Source of the DNA: Microbispora oryzae
GTDB taxonomy: Bacteria; Actinomycetota; Actinomycetes; Streptosporangiales; Streptosporangiaceae
NCBI RefSeq assembly: GCF_017896165.1
Contig: NZ_JAFCNB010000001.1
Coordinates: 496,001-560,000 of the forward strand
Reading direction: 5' to 3'
DNA: 64,000 bases
Below are positions 8,465 through 18,821 of the stretch, in pieces. The translations under genes and the position numbers were made by a program. How positions within the stretch are numbered: position 1 is the stretch's first letter; each line of letters opens with the position of its first letter. The notes below the pieces were generated by a model, which was not told the DNA's origin, made no database searches, and saw only the letters and a program-made list of their open reading frames with translations.

Positions 8465-9286
8465 ATGCGATCGGGGAGACTGGCCGCCCTCCTGGGCGCC
8501 GCGTGCCTTGCCGCCTCGTGCGGCGCGCCCGCCGGGGTGGCGGGCGTGAGCACGTCGCCGCCCACGCCCCCCGCGGGCGCGAACGGCGCCGCCACGGGCG
8601 TCCCTCCCGTGGAGGACCCGGTGCGGGTGCCCCCGCCGAAACTGTCGCCGTACACGTACGTCTTCCCGGTCAAGGACTGCAAGGCGTCCTACGCGCGCAA
8701 GCTCCTGGTGCTGCCCAAGACGACGATCTGGGCGGGCCGCGGCTGCGCGTTCGTGTCGCCCGTCGACGGCGTGGTGACCGAGGTCAACGACGCCAACCGG
8801 TGGAGCGCGAGCACCGACAGGGGCCAGGACCGCGAGGGCCGCTTCGTCAGCGTCAGGGGCGAGGACGGCGTGGTCTACCTGGGCGGTCACCTCGACTCGG
8901 TCGAGCCCGGTCTCGCACCGGGCGCCAAGGTCAAGGCCGGTCAGCAGCTCGGCAAGGTGGGCAATTCGGGCAACGCCCAGGGCACCGCGACCAATCTCTA
9001 CTTCGCGATGTCCTGGCCCGCGCCGCCGCAGTACTGGTGGATCCGTCGCGGCGTCGTCCCGCCGTGGACCTACCTGGACGCCTGGGACGACGGCAACCGC
9101 ACCCTCTCGCCCCGCAAGGAGGCGCTGAGACTGCGTCAGAAGCTCGGGCCGCTGCCCAAGTGCGTCAAGCTGTGCGCGTCCCAGCCGGCCAGTAGCGCCC
9201 CGGACCAGCAGCAGCCGCCGCAGCAGTCGCACAAGCCGACGAAGACCACCAAGCCGGACGACCCGAAGGTGGTCATCCCGCTCTGA
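8465..9286 (+). CDS. LytM/M23-fold lipoprotein, catalytically degenerate
   Basis: A predicted exported protein with a lipobox-like AASC at residues 16-19. After a Pro/Ala linker (residues 25-60) comes an M23-like beta domain (about 63-185) with the recognisable SPVDGVV, GGHLDS and GKVGNSGNAQG elements. The zinc ligands are missing: the first motif that should be HxxxD reads TTIWAGRGCAF, and the HxH motif is replaced by TNLYFAM (residues 176-182). Only His142 remains. It is therefore probably a peptidoglycan-binding or regulatory relative, as EnvC and NlpD are, rather than an active endopeptidase. The C-terminus is Gln/Pro/Lys-rich. The ATG at 8465 follows GGTGGAG. It converges on dgt with a 14-base overlap. 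Confidence 0.8.
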   Translation: MRSGRLAALLGAACLAASCGAPAGVAGVSTSPPTPPAGANGAATGVPPVEDPVRVPPPKLSPYTYVFPVKDCKASYARKLLVLPKTTIWAGRGCAFVSPVDGVVTEVNDANRWSASTDRGQDREGRFVSVRGEDGVVYLGGHLDSVEPGLAPGAKVKAGQQLGKVGNSGNAQGTATNLYFAMSWPAPPQYWWIRRGVVPPWTYLDAWDDGNRTLSPRKEALRLRQKLGPLPKCVKLCASQPASSAPDQQQPPQQSHKPTKTTKPDDPKVVIPL

Positions 9287-10586
9287 GCGGCCGCATCCGG
9301 CCGGAGGAGAGCCGGCGGTGCCAGGCCGTCGCCGACGCGTCGGTGAGCGAGGCGATCTGGTCGACCACGGCCCGCAGCCGCCCGGCGTCGTCCGGCGCGT
9401 TCTCGAACGCCGGGCGCAGGGCCGGCTCCAGCGTTCCGGGGGCGCCCGCCATGATCAGCTGACCCAGCTCGGCGATCAGCTCGCGCTGCCTGGCCTGGGT
9501 CGCGTGGTGGTCCTCCCGCGACATGACGTAGCGGGCCGTCACGCCCTTGAGCAGCGCGCACTCCAGCCGGGTCGTCCGCGGCACCACGAGGTCGGCGTCG
9601 TGGCGGCCGTCCGCCTCTCTCACCCGGGCGCCCGGCACGGCGCGGCTCCCGTACGCCTCCCGGGTCGCGTCCTGCGCGGACCGGCAGAACCGGCCGATGA
9701 GAGAGCTGGTGAGGCGCTTGAGCGCGGCCAGGTCGGCCGGCCCGGCGTCGAACCGGCCCGGCCACAGCGGCTCGGCGAGCAGCCGGGCGAAGATCTCGGC
9801 GAGCTCGGCGGGGTCGGCGTCGGGGGCGTACCACTCCCGGGCCAGGGCGCAGACGGCCAGGCGCTCCTCCGGGTCGCGCAGGTCTCCGGCGGCGAGGTGG
9901 CCCGAGGCGAGCGCGTCCTCCAGGTCGTGCACCGAATAGGCCACGTCGTCGGCCCAGTCCATGATCTGGGCCTCGAAGCTCAGCGCGTAGTCGGGCGCCC
10001 CCTCCCTGATCCACTGGAAGACGGCCAGGTCGTCGGGGTAGGCGCAGTACGGCAGGCCCGCACCGGCGCGCGGGATCCCGGGCACCCGGCACGATGGGGC
10101 GGCCCAGGGATACTTGCAGACCGAGTCGAGCGCGGCCCGGGTGAGGTTGAGCCCGGCGCTGCGGCCGTCCTCCGTGATGACCTTGACCTCCAGCCGCGTC
10201 AGCAGGCGCAGGTTCTGGGCGTTGCCCTGGAAGCCGCCGCACGGCCCGGCGAGCTCGTCGAGCGCCTCCTCGCCGTTGTGGCCGAACGGCGGATGCCCCA
10301 CGTCGTGCGCGAGGCACGCCGTCTCGACCAGGTCGGGGTCGCGGCCCAGGATCTTGCCCATCTCCCTGCCGATCTGGGCGCATTCGAGGGAGTGGGTCAG
10401 CCGCGTGCGGGGACTGTGCAGGCCGTAGTAGTCGGCCGGGGTCACCACCTGCGTCTTGGCCGCGAGCCGGCGCAGCGACGCGCTGTGCAGCACCCGGGCA
10501 CGGTCCCGCTCGAACGCGCCGCGCTCGGGGTTCCCCGGCGGTTCGGGCACCCATCGCGCCTGGTCGTGCTCGTCGTAGCGGGCCAT
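9273..10586 (-). CDS. dgt: Deoxyguanosinetriphosphate triphosphohydrolase-like protein
   Basis: HD-domain dNTPase that releases triphosphate from dGTP or other dNTPs and so adjusts nucleotide pools. Visible are RRLAAKTQVV..YYGLHSPRTRLTHSLE (first metal His), the HD motif AHDVGHPPFGHNGEEAL, and a downstream ADDVAYSVHDLEDA motif contributing the last Asp. At 437 residues from ATG 10586 (MARYDEHD) it has the length of actinobacterial Dgt-like proteins. The longer frame upstream adds only low-complexity residues. In actinomycetes this gene commonly lies next to dnaG, as it nearly does here. Confidence 0.92.
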   Translation of the reverse strand: MARYDEHDQARWVPEPPGNPERGAFERDRARVLHSASLRRLAAKTQVVTPADYYGLHSPRTRLTHSLECAQIGREMGKILGRDPDLVETACLAHDVGHPPFGHNGEEALDELAGPCGGFQGNAQNLRLLTRLEVKVITEDGRSAGLNLTRAALDSVCKYPWAAPSCRVPGIPRAGAGLPYCAYPDDLAVFQWIREGAPDYALSFEAQIMDWADDVAYSVHDLEDALASGHLAAGDLRDPEERLAVCALAREWYAPDADPAELAEIFARLLAEPLWPGRFDAGPADLAALKRLTSSLIGRFCRSAQDATREAYGSRAVPGARVREADGRHDADLVVPRTTRLECALLKGVTARYVMSREDHHATQARQRELIAELGQLIMAGAPGTLEPALRPAFENAPDDAGRLRAVVDQIASLTDASATAWHRRLSSGRMRPLRAG

Positions 10587-10662
10587 GCCTCCCCCTATCC
10601 TCCGGCCGCCCCCCGGCAGCGGGGAAAGGAGCGTACCCCCTATCGCCACGATTCACGACACC

Positions 10663-13299
10663 TCACCGCGAGTCGGAATCGCTGTCCAGGAGCGCGGCGC
10701 GGGCGGCCTCCAGCCGCGCGACCGGGACCCGGAACGGCGAGCACGAGACGTAGTCGAGCCCGATCTCGTGACAGAAGTGCACAGAGTCGGGGTCGCCGCC
10801 GTGCTCGCCGCAGATGCCGAGCTTCAGGTCCGGCCGGGTTCTCCTGCCCTCCTCCACCGCGATCCGCATCAGCCTGCCGACACCCTCGCGGTCGAGGGAC
10901 TCGAACGGCGAGACCCCGAAGACGCCGAGGTCGAGATATCTGCCGAAGAACGCGCTCTCCACGTCGTCGCGCGAGAACCCCCAGGTCATCTGGGTGAGGT
11001 CGTTGGTGCCGAAGGAGAAGAACTCGGCGGCCTCGGCGATCTGGGCGCTGGTCAGGGCCGCGCGGGGCACCTCGATCATGGTGCCGATCCGCGCGTCCAC
11101 GCCCGTCTCGGCCAGGATCCGCGCGGCCTCATCGCGGACGATCTCCAGCTCCTGCACCGCGCCGACGAGCGGGATCATGATCTCCGCGTGCGGGTCGGCG
11201 CTGTGCCGGGCGGCCGTGGCGATGGCGCGTACCTGCATGGCGAACAACCCGGGGACGGCCAGGCCGAGCCGTACGCCCCGCAGGCCGAGCATGGGGTTCT
11301 GCTCGTGCAGCCGCCGGACCGCGCCGAGCAGCCGCCGGTCCCGTTCCGGCGCCGCGCTCCCGGCCAGCGCCACCTTCACGCTCAGCTCGGTCAGGTCGGG
11401 CAGGAACTCGTGCAGCGGCGGGTCGATGAGCCTGATCGTGACCGGCAGGCCCTCCATCGCGGCGAACAGGCCGGTGAAGTCGGCCGTCTGCAGGGGTTCG
11501 AGCGCGTCGAGGGCGGCCTGGCGCTCCTCCTCCGCCGACGCCAGGATCAGGTCCTCCACCAGGCGCCGCCGGTCGCCCAGGAACATGTGCTCGGTCCGGC
11601 ACAGCCCGATGCCCCGCGCGCCGAACCGCCGGGCCCTGGCGGCGTCCTCGGGGGTGTCGGCGTTGGCCCGCACGTCCAGCCGCCGCACCGAGTCGGCGTG
11701 GCGCATCAGCCGGTCGACCGCGGCGACAAGTTCGCTCCCGGCGGTCCCGTCCTCGAAGTAGCGGGCGACGGGCGAGGGGACGACCGGCACCTCGCCGAGG
11801 TAGACCGCGCCGTCGCCGCCGTCGATCGAGACGACGTCGCCCTCGTTCACGACGACGCCGCCCGGGGCGGTGAAGTGCCCGGCGTGCACGTCGACGTCCA
11901 GCTCCTCGGCCCCGCAGACGCAGGTCTTGCCCATGCCGCGGGCGACGACGGCGGCGTGCGACGTCTTGCCGCCCCGCGAGGTGAGCACGCCCACCGCGGC
12001 GATCATGCCCGCGAGGTCGTCGGGGTTGGTCTCCCGCCGGACCAGGATGACGGGCTCGCCCCCGGCCGCGAGCTCGACGGCCCGCGCGGAGCTGAAGACG
12101 ACCCGGCCGGTCGCGGCGCCGGGTGAGGCGTTCATTCCGGTGGTGAGGCGCCGCCTGCCGGGGCCGGCGGAGAACCGGGGGAACATCAGGTGGACGAGCT
12201 GGTCGCCGTTCACCCGGCGCACGGCCTCGTCCAGGTCGATCAGGCCCTCGTCCACGAGCTGGGACGCGATGCGGAAGGCGGCCTCGGGGGTGCGCTTGCC
12301 GACCCGGGTCTGGAGCATCCAGAGCCGGCCCCGCTCGATCGTGAACTCGATGTCGCACAGGTCGCGGTAGTGGGTCTCCAGGGTGGCCATGATGCCGAGC
12401 AGCTCCCGGTACGACTTCGGGTCGATCGCCTCGAGGTCCTGCAGCGGGACGGTGTTGCGGATGCCGGCCACGACGTCCTCGCCCTGGGCGTTCTGCAGAT
12501 AGTCGCCGTATACGCCGGGCAGGCCGGTTCCGGGGTCGCGGGTGAAGGCGACGCCGGTTCCCGAGTCGTGGCCCATGTTGCCGAACACCATGGCCACCAC
12601 GTTCACGGCCGTGCCGAGGCCGGACGGGATGCGCTCCTGTCTCCGGTAGAGGACGGCGCGGGGGGCGTTCCAGGAGGAGAAGACGGCGGCGACGGCGAGG
12701 CGCATCTGCTCGCGCGGGTCGGCGGGGAACTCGCGGCCCGTCTCGTCCCGCACGATGCCCTTGAACGTCTCGACGAGCCGCACCAGGTCGGCCACGTCCA
12801 GGTCGACATCCTCCCGGTCGCCCTTCAGCGCGTCGAGCGCGCCTTCGAAACGCTCGCCGTCGATGCCGAGGACGGTCCTGCCGAACATCTGCAGGAGCCT
12901 GCGGTAGGAGTCCCACGCGAACCGCTCGTTGCCCGCCTGCTTGGCCAGGCCGAGCACGGACTGGTCGTTCAGCCCGATGTTGAGGACCGTCTCCATCATG
13001 CCCGGCATGGAGAACCTGGCGCCCGAGCGGACGCTGACCAGCAGGGGATCGGCCGCCTCGCCGAGGCGCTTGCCCATCCGGACCTCCAGGTCCGTCAGGT
13101 GGACGGCGACCTCCTCATCGAGCCCGTCCGGCATCCGGCCGTGGGAGAGGTAGTGGCGGCACGCCTCCGTGGTGATGGTGAAGCCGGGGGGAACGGGCAG
13201 ACCGAGGTTGGTCATCTCCGCCAGATTGGCGCCCTTTCCGCCGAGCAGATCCTTGAGATCCTTGTTGCCCTCGGGGAAGTCGTAAACGTACTTGGGCAT
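10663..13299 (-). CDS. ppdK: Pyruvate, phosphate dikinase
   Basis: Interconverts pyruvate + ATP + Pi with phosphoenolpyruvate + AMP + PPi. The N-terminal ATP-grasp begins with YDFPEGNKDLKDLLGGKGAN and LAEMTNLGLPVPPGF. The phospho-histidine domain has GGKTSHAAVVARGMGKTCV near residue 445. The C-terminal TIM barrel carries GTNDLTQMTWG and ends with CGEHGGDPDSV plus the YVSCSPFRVPVARLEAA closing segment. At 878 residues it is full length. ATG 13299 has AGAAGGAG 6 bases upstream, so the longer frame to 13404 is not used. It is transcribed alone. Confidence 0.96.
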   Translation of the reverse strand: MPKYVYDFPEGNKDLKDLLGGKGANLAEMTNLGLPVPPGFTITTEACRHYLSHGRMPDGLDEEVAVHLTDLEVRMGKRLGEAADPLLVSVRSGARFSMPGMMETVLNIGLNDQSVLGLAKQAGNERFAWDSYRRLLQMFGRTVLGIDGERFEGALDALKGDREDVDLDVADLVRLVETFKGIVRDETGREFPADPREQMRLAVAAVFSSWNAPRAVLYRRQERIPSGLGTAVNVVAMVFGNMGHDSGTGVAFTRDPGTGLPGVYGDYLQNAQGEDVVAGIRNTVPLQDLEAIDPKSYRELLGIMATLETHYRDLCDIEFTIERGRLWMLQTRVGKRTPEAAFRIASQLVDEGLIDLDEAVRRVNGDQLVHLMFPRFSAGPGRRRLTTGMNASPGAATGRVVFSSARAVELAAGGEPVILVRRETNPDDLAGMIAAVGVLTSRGGKTSHAAVVARGMGKTCVCGAEELDVDVHAGHFTAPGGVVVNEGDVVSIDGGDGAVYLGEVPVVPSPVARYFEDGTAGSELVAAVDRLMRHADSVRRLDVRANADTPEDAARARRFGARGIGLCRTEHMFLGDRRRLVEDLILASAEEERQAALDALEPLQTADFTGLFAAMEGLPVTIRLIDPPLHEFLPDLTELSVKVALAGSAAPERDRRLLGAVRRLHEQNPMLGLRGVRLGLAVPGLFAMQVRAIATAARHSADPHAEIMIPLVGAVQELEIVRDEAARILAETGVDARIGTMIEVPRAALTSAQIAEAAEFFSFGTNDLTQMTWGFSRDDVESAFFGRYLDLGVFGVSPFESLDREGVGRLMRIAVEEGRRTRPDLKLGICGEHGGDPDSVHFCHEIGLDYVSCSPFRVPVARLEAARAALLDSDSDSR

Positions 13300-13611
13300 G
13301 CGACACTCCTTCTCCGGCCGCCACGAGACCGCGAATGTGGCCCACATCCGGGACTCTACCGGCGAGAAATATCGCCAAACGCCACACCCGCCCGAATACG
13401 ACATAAGGCCAGCTCAACCCAGTGGAAGAGGTCTAATCCACTTCATCGAACGGCAAAGACTGGCGGCCTTTTCCGATCGACGTCGCTGGTATATACCAAT
13501 TTCCCGGAAAATGCCCAGCGGCGGTCTCCCGGCGAATGGTGCAGACCATTGCCGTCGCACCATCCGCCGGCGATCTCGCGGCGCGTTCACCCGTCCATGG
13601 GGCGAGCGTGC

Positions 13612-13660
13612 GATATAAAGGTGCAACCCTCCGAATACAGTCGACTCCGGAGGGTTGCAC
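13612..13660 (+). promoter_or_regulatory. Hairpin covering the ribosome binding site of the secreted hydrolase
   Basis: A perfect 13-bp inverted repeat: GTGCAACCCTCCG (13621-13633) pairs with CGGAGGGTTGCAC (13648-13660) around a 14-base loop. The right arm contains the ribosome binding site GGAGGG and ends at the base before the GTG start at 13661. A -10-like TATAAA at 13614-13619 would place the transcript start close to the left arm. In RNA the Shine-Dalgarno sequence would be fully paired, so translation control by temperature, a ligand or a protein is plausible. A DNA operator is the alternative. Confidence 0.6.
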
Positions 13661-15142
13661 GTGTCGTTCAGGATCTGGCGTGTCGCGCTGGTCGGACTCC
13701 TCGGGCTCGGCGCCATGGCGCCGGCCGCCACGGGGTGCGGAGGGAGCGCGCTCTCCCCCACCGGGCACGCCAGCGGGCAGGACAACCTCTCCTGGCGGCC
13801 GTGCGAGGAGACGGCCTCGTCGTCCGGGTTCGAGTGCGCCATGCTGCAGGTGCCGCTCGACTACGCGAAGCCGCAGGGCAGGAAGATCGGCATCGCCATG
13901 ATCCGGCTGCCGGCCGCGGACAAGGCGACCCGGCTGGGGTCGCTGGTGTTCAACTTCGGCGGGCCCGGCGGCTCCGGCGTCTCCACCCTCATGAACGCGG
14001 CCGGGGCGTTCTCCACTCTCGGCCGCCGCTACGACCTGGTGAGCTTCGACCCGCGGGGCGTCGACCGCAGCAGCGGCGTCCGCTGTCTCAGCGACCAGGA
14101 GATGGACCGCTACATCACCCGCGAGCCCAGCGCGAACACACCGACGGAGACGCAGCTCATCACCGAGTTCGCCCAGGGATGCCGGCGCAACGCCGGGTGG
14201 ATCCTGCCGTACGTGGGCACGGTGAACGCGGCGCGGGACATGGACGCGATGCGGGCCGCCCTGGGCGAGCCGCGGCTCAACTACCTCGGCTTCTCGTACG
14301 GCACCCATCTCGGCGCCGTCTACGCCACGCTCTATCCCGGTCACGTCGGCCGGATGGTGCTCGACTCGGCCGTCGACCCGTCGGTGGGCATGCTCGACGT
14401 GGCCAAGACCCAGGCGCTCGGCTTCCAGAAGGCGTACGAGGACTACCTGGCCGACTGCACGAAGACCCGCACGAGCTGCCCCCTGGGCGCCGACAAGGCG
14501 ACCGCGGAGGGCACCGTGATCAAACTGCTCGACTCGCTGCGGCAGACCCCCGGCAAGGCCGACAACCGCGTGGTCACGGCGGACATCGCCAGGGCCGGGA
14601 TCACCCAGGCCCTCTACAGCAGGCTGACCTGGCCGCTGCTGACCGACGCCATCGAGTCGGGCCGCAAGGGCGACCTGCGGGGCCTGCTCGCGATGTCCGA
14701 CCAGTACGCCGGCCGCCGCCCTGACGGCACCTACTCGACGCTGCAGTTCTCGCTGGCCGCCATCGTGTGCGCGGACACCACCGACCGGCCGTCGGTGTCC
14801 CAGGCGGAGGACCTGGCCCGCCGGCTCGACCGGCAGACCCCGGTCTTCGCGCCGACGGCGATCAGCGCGGGCAGCTGCAGCGTGTGGCCGGTGCCCGGCG
14901 ACGACGCCGCCCGGCGGGTCAACGCCACTGGGTCGGCCCCGATCGTCGTGGTGGGCACGACCAACGATCCGGCCACGCCGTACCAGTGGGCGCCACGTCT
15001 CGCCGATCAGCTGCGGACCGCCGTGCTGCTGACGCTGAACGGCGAGGGGCACGGCGCGTACGGCCAGAGCGCCTGCATCGACACCAAGGTCAACGCCTAC
15101 CTGCTGGATGGGAGAGTCCCCGCCAAGGGCCAGCGCTGCTGA
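13661..15142 (+). CDS. Secreted alpha/beta-hydrolase, tripeptidyl aminopeptidase-like
   Basis: Exported serine hydrolase of the peptidase S33 / tripeptidyl aminopeptidase type, which removes short peptides from N-termini outside the cell. A signal segment (VALVGLLGLGAMAPAA) ends in ATGC, a permissive lipobox, so it may be lipid-anchored. The oxyanion loop FNFGGPGGSG, the nucleophile motif GFSYGTHLG (Ser near residue 212), the acid TNDPATPYQWA and the catalytic His in GEGHGAYG are all present, with the TAP-like C-terminal domain. It has 493 residues. GTG 13661 is chosen because GGAGG lies 7 bases upstream. That site is buried in the hairpin just before the gene. Confidence 0.9.
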   Translation: MSFRIWRVALVGLLGLGAMAPAATGCGGSALSPTGHASGQDNLSWRPCEETASSSGFECAMLQVPLDYAKPQGRKIGIAMIRLPAADKATRLGSLVFNFGGPGGSGVSTLMNAAGAFSTLGRRYDLVSFDPRGVDRSSGVRCLSDQEMDRYITREPSANTPTETQLITEFAQGCRRNAGWILPYVGTVNAARDMDAMRAALGEPRLNYLGFSYGTHLGAVYATLYPGHVGRMVLDSAVDPSVGMLDVAKTQALGFQKAYEDYLADCTKTRTSCPLGADKATAEGTVIKLLDSLRQTPGKADNRVVTADIARAGITQALYSRLTWPLLTDAIESGRKGDLRGLLAMSDQYAGRRPDGTYSTLQFSLAAIVCADTTDRPSVSQAEDLARRLDRQTPVFAPTAISAGSCSVWPVPGDDAARRVNATGSAPIVVVGTTNDPATPYQWAPRLADQLRTAVLLTLNGEGHGAYGQSACIDTKVNAYLLDGRVPAKGQRC

Positions 15143-15181
15143 CGGGGGCCTCCTCGGCGGTGGACCGGCAAGCGCGAAAAA

Positions 15182-15212
15182 GGCGCCCTCCGGAGGAATT
15201 CCGGAGGGCGCC
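15182..15212. terminator. Bidirectional hairpin terminator
   Basis: GGCGCCCTCCGGA (15182-15194) and TCCGGAGGGCGCC (15200-15212) form a perfect 13-bp stem between the convergent hydrolase and glyS genes. It probably serves both. Confidence 0.8.
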
Positions 15213-15230
15213 TCGCCGGCCGTGCGGCCG

Positions 15231-16616
<1,386 letters not shown>

Positions 16617-16706
16617 CAGTGGAGCTCCATCCGGCTGGGTGTCGGCGTTGAGATCGGGAGGGGATCGCGAGGTCCCCGGTGGATCGACGGACAGGCCGGC
16701 CATCGC

Positions 16707-16731
16707 GTGCCGGCGGCCGATCGGCCGGCAC
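16707..16731 (-). terminator. GC-rich hairpin between the ABM gene and glyS
   Basis: GTGCCGGC (16707-16714) pairs with GCCGGCAC (16724-16731), with a further palindromic core between. It lies 89 bases past the stop of the ABM-domain gene and 91 bases before glyS on the same strand, so it could end the first or act in the glyS leader. Confidence 0.35.
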
Positions 16732-16819
16732 CTGCCCGAATCTGCGTCAAGCTTAGGGGAATCCGGAGCCCGGCGGCTCCGGACGCGGTCTCCGGCCCGC
16801 CGCCGGCCCGGCCGCCCCC

Positions 16820-17164
16820 TCAGATCATGCCCGCGGATCCCGTGGATCCCGGCGACCCGGCCCCGCCGCCGCCCGCGACGCCGTCCGGCAGCCCGTAGAC
16901 GCCCTCGAACGCGCTCGGTTCGTTGATCATCAGGGTCATCAGCGGGTACATCGCCATGCGGGCCGCCGAGAGCGCGCGGCGGTAGAACCCGGCGCCCTCC
17001 CATTCGGTCACCACGGCCCACAGGACCGGCTCGTCGACGGACCGGCCGACCTGCCCGCGCAGGTATCCCGGCTGGGCCGCGAGCACGTCGAGGATCGCCC
17101 GCGCCTGCACGGAGAACTCCTCCGTCCGGGCGCCGGGCACCGAGTAGCGGATCACGGCGAGCAT
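16820..17164 (-). CDS. Antibiotic biosynthesis monooxygenase (ABM)-domain protein
   Basis: A 114-residue protein with the dimeric alpha/beta barrel pattern of ABM proteins: strand VIRYSVPG, helix [20 protein letters not shown], the [23 protein letters not shown] strand pair and helix [19 protein letters not shown]. Such proteins are heme-degrading or quinone oxygenases or simple dimers, and no catalytic residue can be assigned. The C-terminus is a Gly/Ser tail. ATG 17164 (MLAVIRYS) is used. The upstream ribosome binding site is weak. Confidence 0.75.
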   Translation of the reverse strand: MLAVIRYSVPGARTEEFSVQARAILDVLAAQPGYLRGQVGRSVDEPVLWAVVTEWEGAGFYRRALSAARMAMYPLMTLMINEPSAFEGVYGLPDGVAGGGGAGSPGSTGSAGMI

Positions 17165-17265
17165 GGGGCCAGCATGCCATCTCCGCGCCCGCAGGGCCCT
17201 CACCGGCCCGCGCGGAGACCGCGCGCGCCGCCCTCAGGGCGCGGTCGCGGTACTAGGCTCGAACC

Positions 17266-17688
17266 GTGGCACGCGACACCGACCCGACACGCCGCCCGAA
17301 GGCGCCCGCGCATCCTCTGGCCAGGAAACCCGCGCCCGGAACGGCCGGCGCCCGGCCGCCGCGGCGCCCGCTCCCCCAGGGCGAGCAGTTCTTCACCCCC
17401 GGGGCCACCGGCGTGCGCCGGGCCGTCGAGCTGCGCAGCGCCGCCCCGCTGGTCTTCCTCTTCCAGCTGCCCCGCTGGGTCGTGCCGCTCGTCATGGTCG
17501 TGCTGCTGCTCGCCGGGCTGGTGGTGGCAGACTGGCGCGGCGGGATCGCGGTGCTGCCCGTCCTCGCGTTCGTCGGGTGGCTCGCCTACATGTCCTGGCC
17601 GTCGCTGCGCGCGTCCGCGCGGCTGCTCCGGGTGGCGCTCGTGACCTTCCTCGTCCTGATGGCCGCGACCCGCTTCGGCCTGATCTGA
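17266..17688 (+). CDS. Small integral membrane protein (DUF6703-like)
   Basis: A 140-residue protein. A basic, Pro-rich N-terminus of about 55 residues precedes three hydrophobic segments (VVPLVMVVLLLAGLVV, GIAVLPVLAFVGWLAYMSW, VALVTFLVLMAATRF). It resembles the small actinobacterial membrane proteins labelled DUF6703, which are often found next to fur/zur genes as here; this is from memory and moderate in confidence. It lies 77 bases upstream of zur on the same strand and may be cotranscribed. The function is unknown. Confidence 0.7.
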   Translation: MARDTDPTRRPKAPAHPLARKPAPGTAGARPPRRPLPQGEQFFTPGATGVRRAVELRSAAPLVFLFQLPRWVVPLVMVVLLLAGLVVADWRGGIAVLPVLAFVGWLAYMSWPSLRASARLLRVALVTFLVLMAATRFGLI

Positions 17689-17765
17689 GCCCCGATCCCC
17701 GGCGGGGCACCGGGACGGCCGGGGCGAGATAGATTCGTAGGGCCACGCCGTCTACGGGAGTCCTG

Positions 17766-18152
17766 ATGACCAAGAGCCGTGATGCCGTTCACGAGACCCT
17801 CCGGCAGAGCACGGGGTTCCGGAGCGCGCAGGACGTGTTCGCGGCGATGCGCGCGGGCGGCGCCAAGATCGGGCTCACCACCGTCTACCGGGCGCTCCAG
17901 TCGCTGTCGGACGCGGGCCGGGTCGACGTGCTGCGCACCGATGACGGGGAGTCGGTCTACCGGGCCTGTCAGAGCGAGTGGCACCACCACCACCTCGTCT
18001 GCCGTAACTGCGGGCGCACCGTGGAGGTGGCCGGGCCCGACGTGGAGCGGTGGGCCGAGGTCGTCGGCGCCGAGCACGGCTTCACCGAGATCACCCACAC
18101 CGTCGAGGTGTTCGGCACCTGCTCGTCCTGCGCCGCCGCGCGGGATGCCTGA
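17766..18152 (+). CDS. zur: Fur-family zinc uptake regulator Zur
   Basis: Metal-sensing repressor, 128 residues. The winged helix includes GAKIGLTTVYRALQSLSDAGRVD. Metal sites are the SEWHHHHLVCRNCGRTVEV segment (His cluster plus CxxC structural zinc) and the C-terminal CSSC pair. Assignment to Zur/FurB rather than Fe-Fur rests on this signature and on the glyS-zur-uppS-recO neighbourhood, which matches the mycobacterial FurB locus. ATG 17766 has GGGAG 5-6 bases upstream. No AT-rich Zur box could be seen in its own promoter. Confidence 0.88.
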   Translation: MTKSRDAVHETLRQSTGFRSAQDVFAAMRAGGAKIGLTTVYRALQSLSDAGRVDVLRTDDGESVYRACQSEWHHHHLVCRNCGRTVEVAGPDVERWAEVVGAEHGFTEITHTVEVFGTCSSCAAARDA

Positions 18153-18238
18153 GCGGCGCCCGGCCCGGCACGGGAACGGCCCGCGCCGGGACGGCGCGGA
18201 GGATAGGCTGCCAGCGCGGTGACACAAGGGGAGACGGC

Positions 18239-18787
18239 GTGCCGTTCGGCCATGACATGGTGTTCTCGCTGACGACCGTGGTTGAGCTGATCAACACCGG
18301 GACCGGCGGGCGTGAGGGGCTCGGCGACGTCCGGGAGCTGGAGGATTTCGTCCGGCGTCGCATGGTCAGCGGAGTGCCGGAGATCACCCCGGCCGACCTC
18401 GCCGCCGTACGGGAGCTGCGCGAGGCCTTCCACGAGGTGTTCACCGCGCCCGACCGGGCGACGAGGGTCCGCCTGCTCAACACGCTGCTGGGCCGCACGC
18501 GGATCACGCCGCGCCTCACCGAGCACGACGGCTTCCCCCTGCACGTCCACTACTTCGCGCCGGGCGCCACGGTCGCCGAGCATCTGGCCGCCGACTGCGG
18601 CGTCGCCCTCGCCCACGTGCTGGTGGAGGACGAGTGGGAGCGGCTGCGGACCTGCGCCGTCCCCGACTGCGGTCAGGTGTTCGTCGACGAGTCGCGCAAC
18701 CGCTCACGGGTGTACTGCGACAGCCGCACGTGCGGCAACCGCATGCACGTGGCCGCCTACCGGGCCAGGCGCCGGCCCGTCTCCTGA
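18239..18787 (+). CDS. ABATE/CGNR zinc-finger protein, putative regulator
   Basis: A 182-residue protein with an N-terminal ABATE-type domain (VVELINTG, LEDFVRRR, LREAFHEVFTA) and a C-terminal CGNR zinc finger: CAVPDCGQVFVDESRNRSR followed by YCDSRTCGNRMHVAAYR, giving the Cys pairs and the Gly-Asn-Arg signature. The family is presumed to bind DNA and act as transcription regulators. GTG 18239 has GGGGAG about 6 bases upstream. Its targets are unknown. Confidence 0.85.
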   Translation: MPFGHDMVFSLTTVVELINTGTGGREGLGDVRELEDFVRRRMVSGVPEITPADLAAVRELREAFHEVFTAPDRATRVRLLNTLLGRTRITPRLTEHDGFPLHVHYFAPGATVAEHLAADCGVALAHVLVEDEWERLRTCAVPDCGQVFVDESRNRSRVYCDSRTCGNRMHVAAYRARRRPVS

Positions 18788-18821
18788 CATCCGGCCCCCG
18801 GCCGCGACCGGCGCGGATGGG

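Noticed and set aside
17689-17765. A Zur box in the zur promoter
   Set aside because: The expected AT-rich palindrome (TGAAAAT-type) is not present in the 77-base gap.
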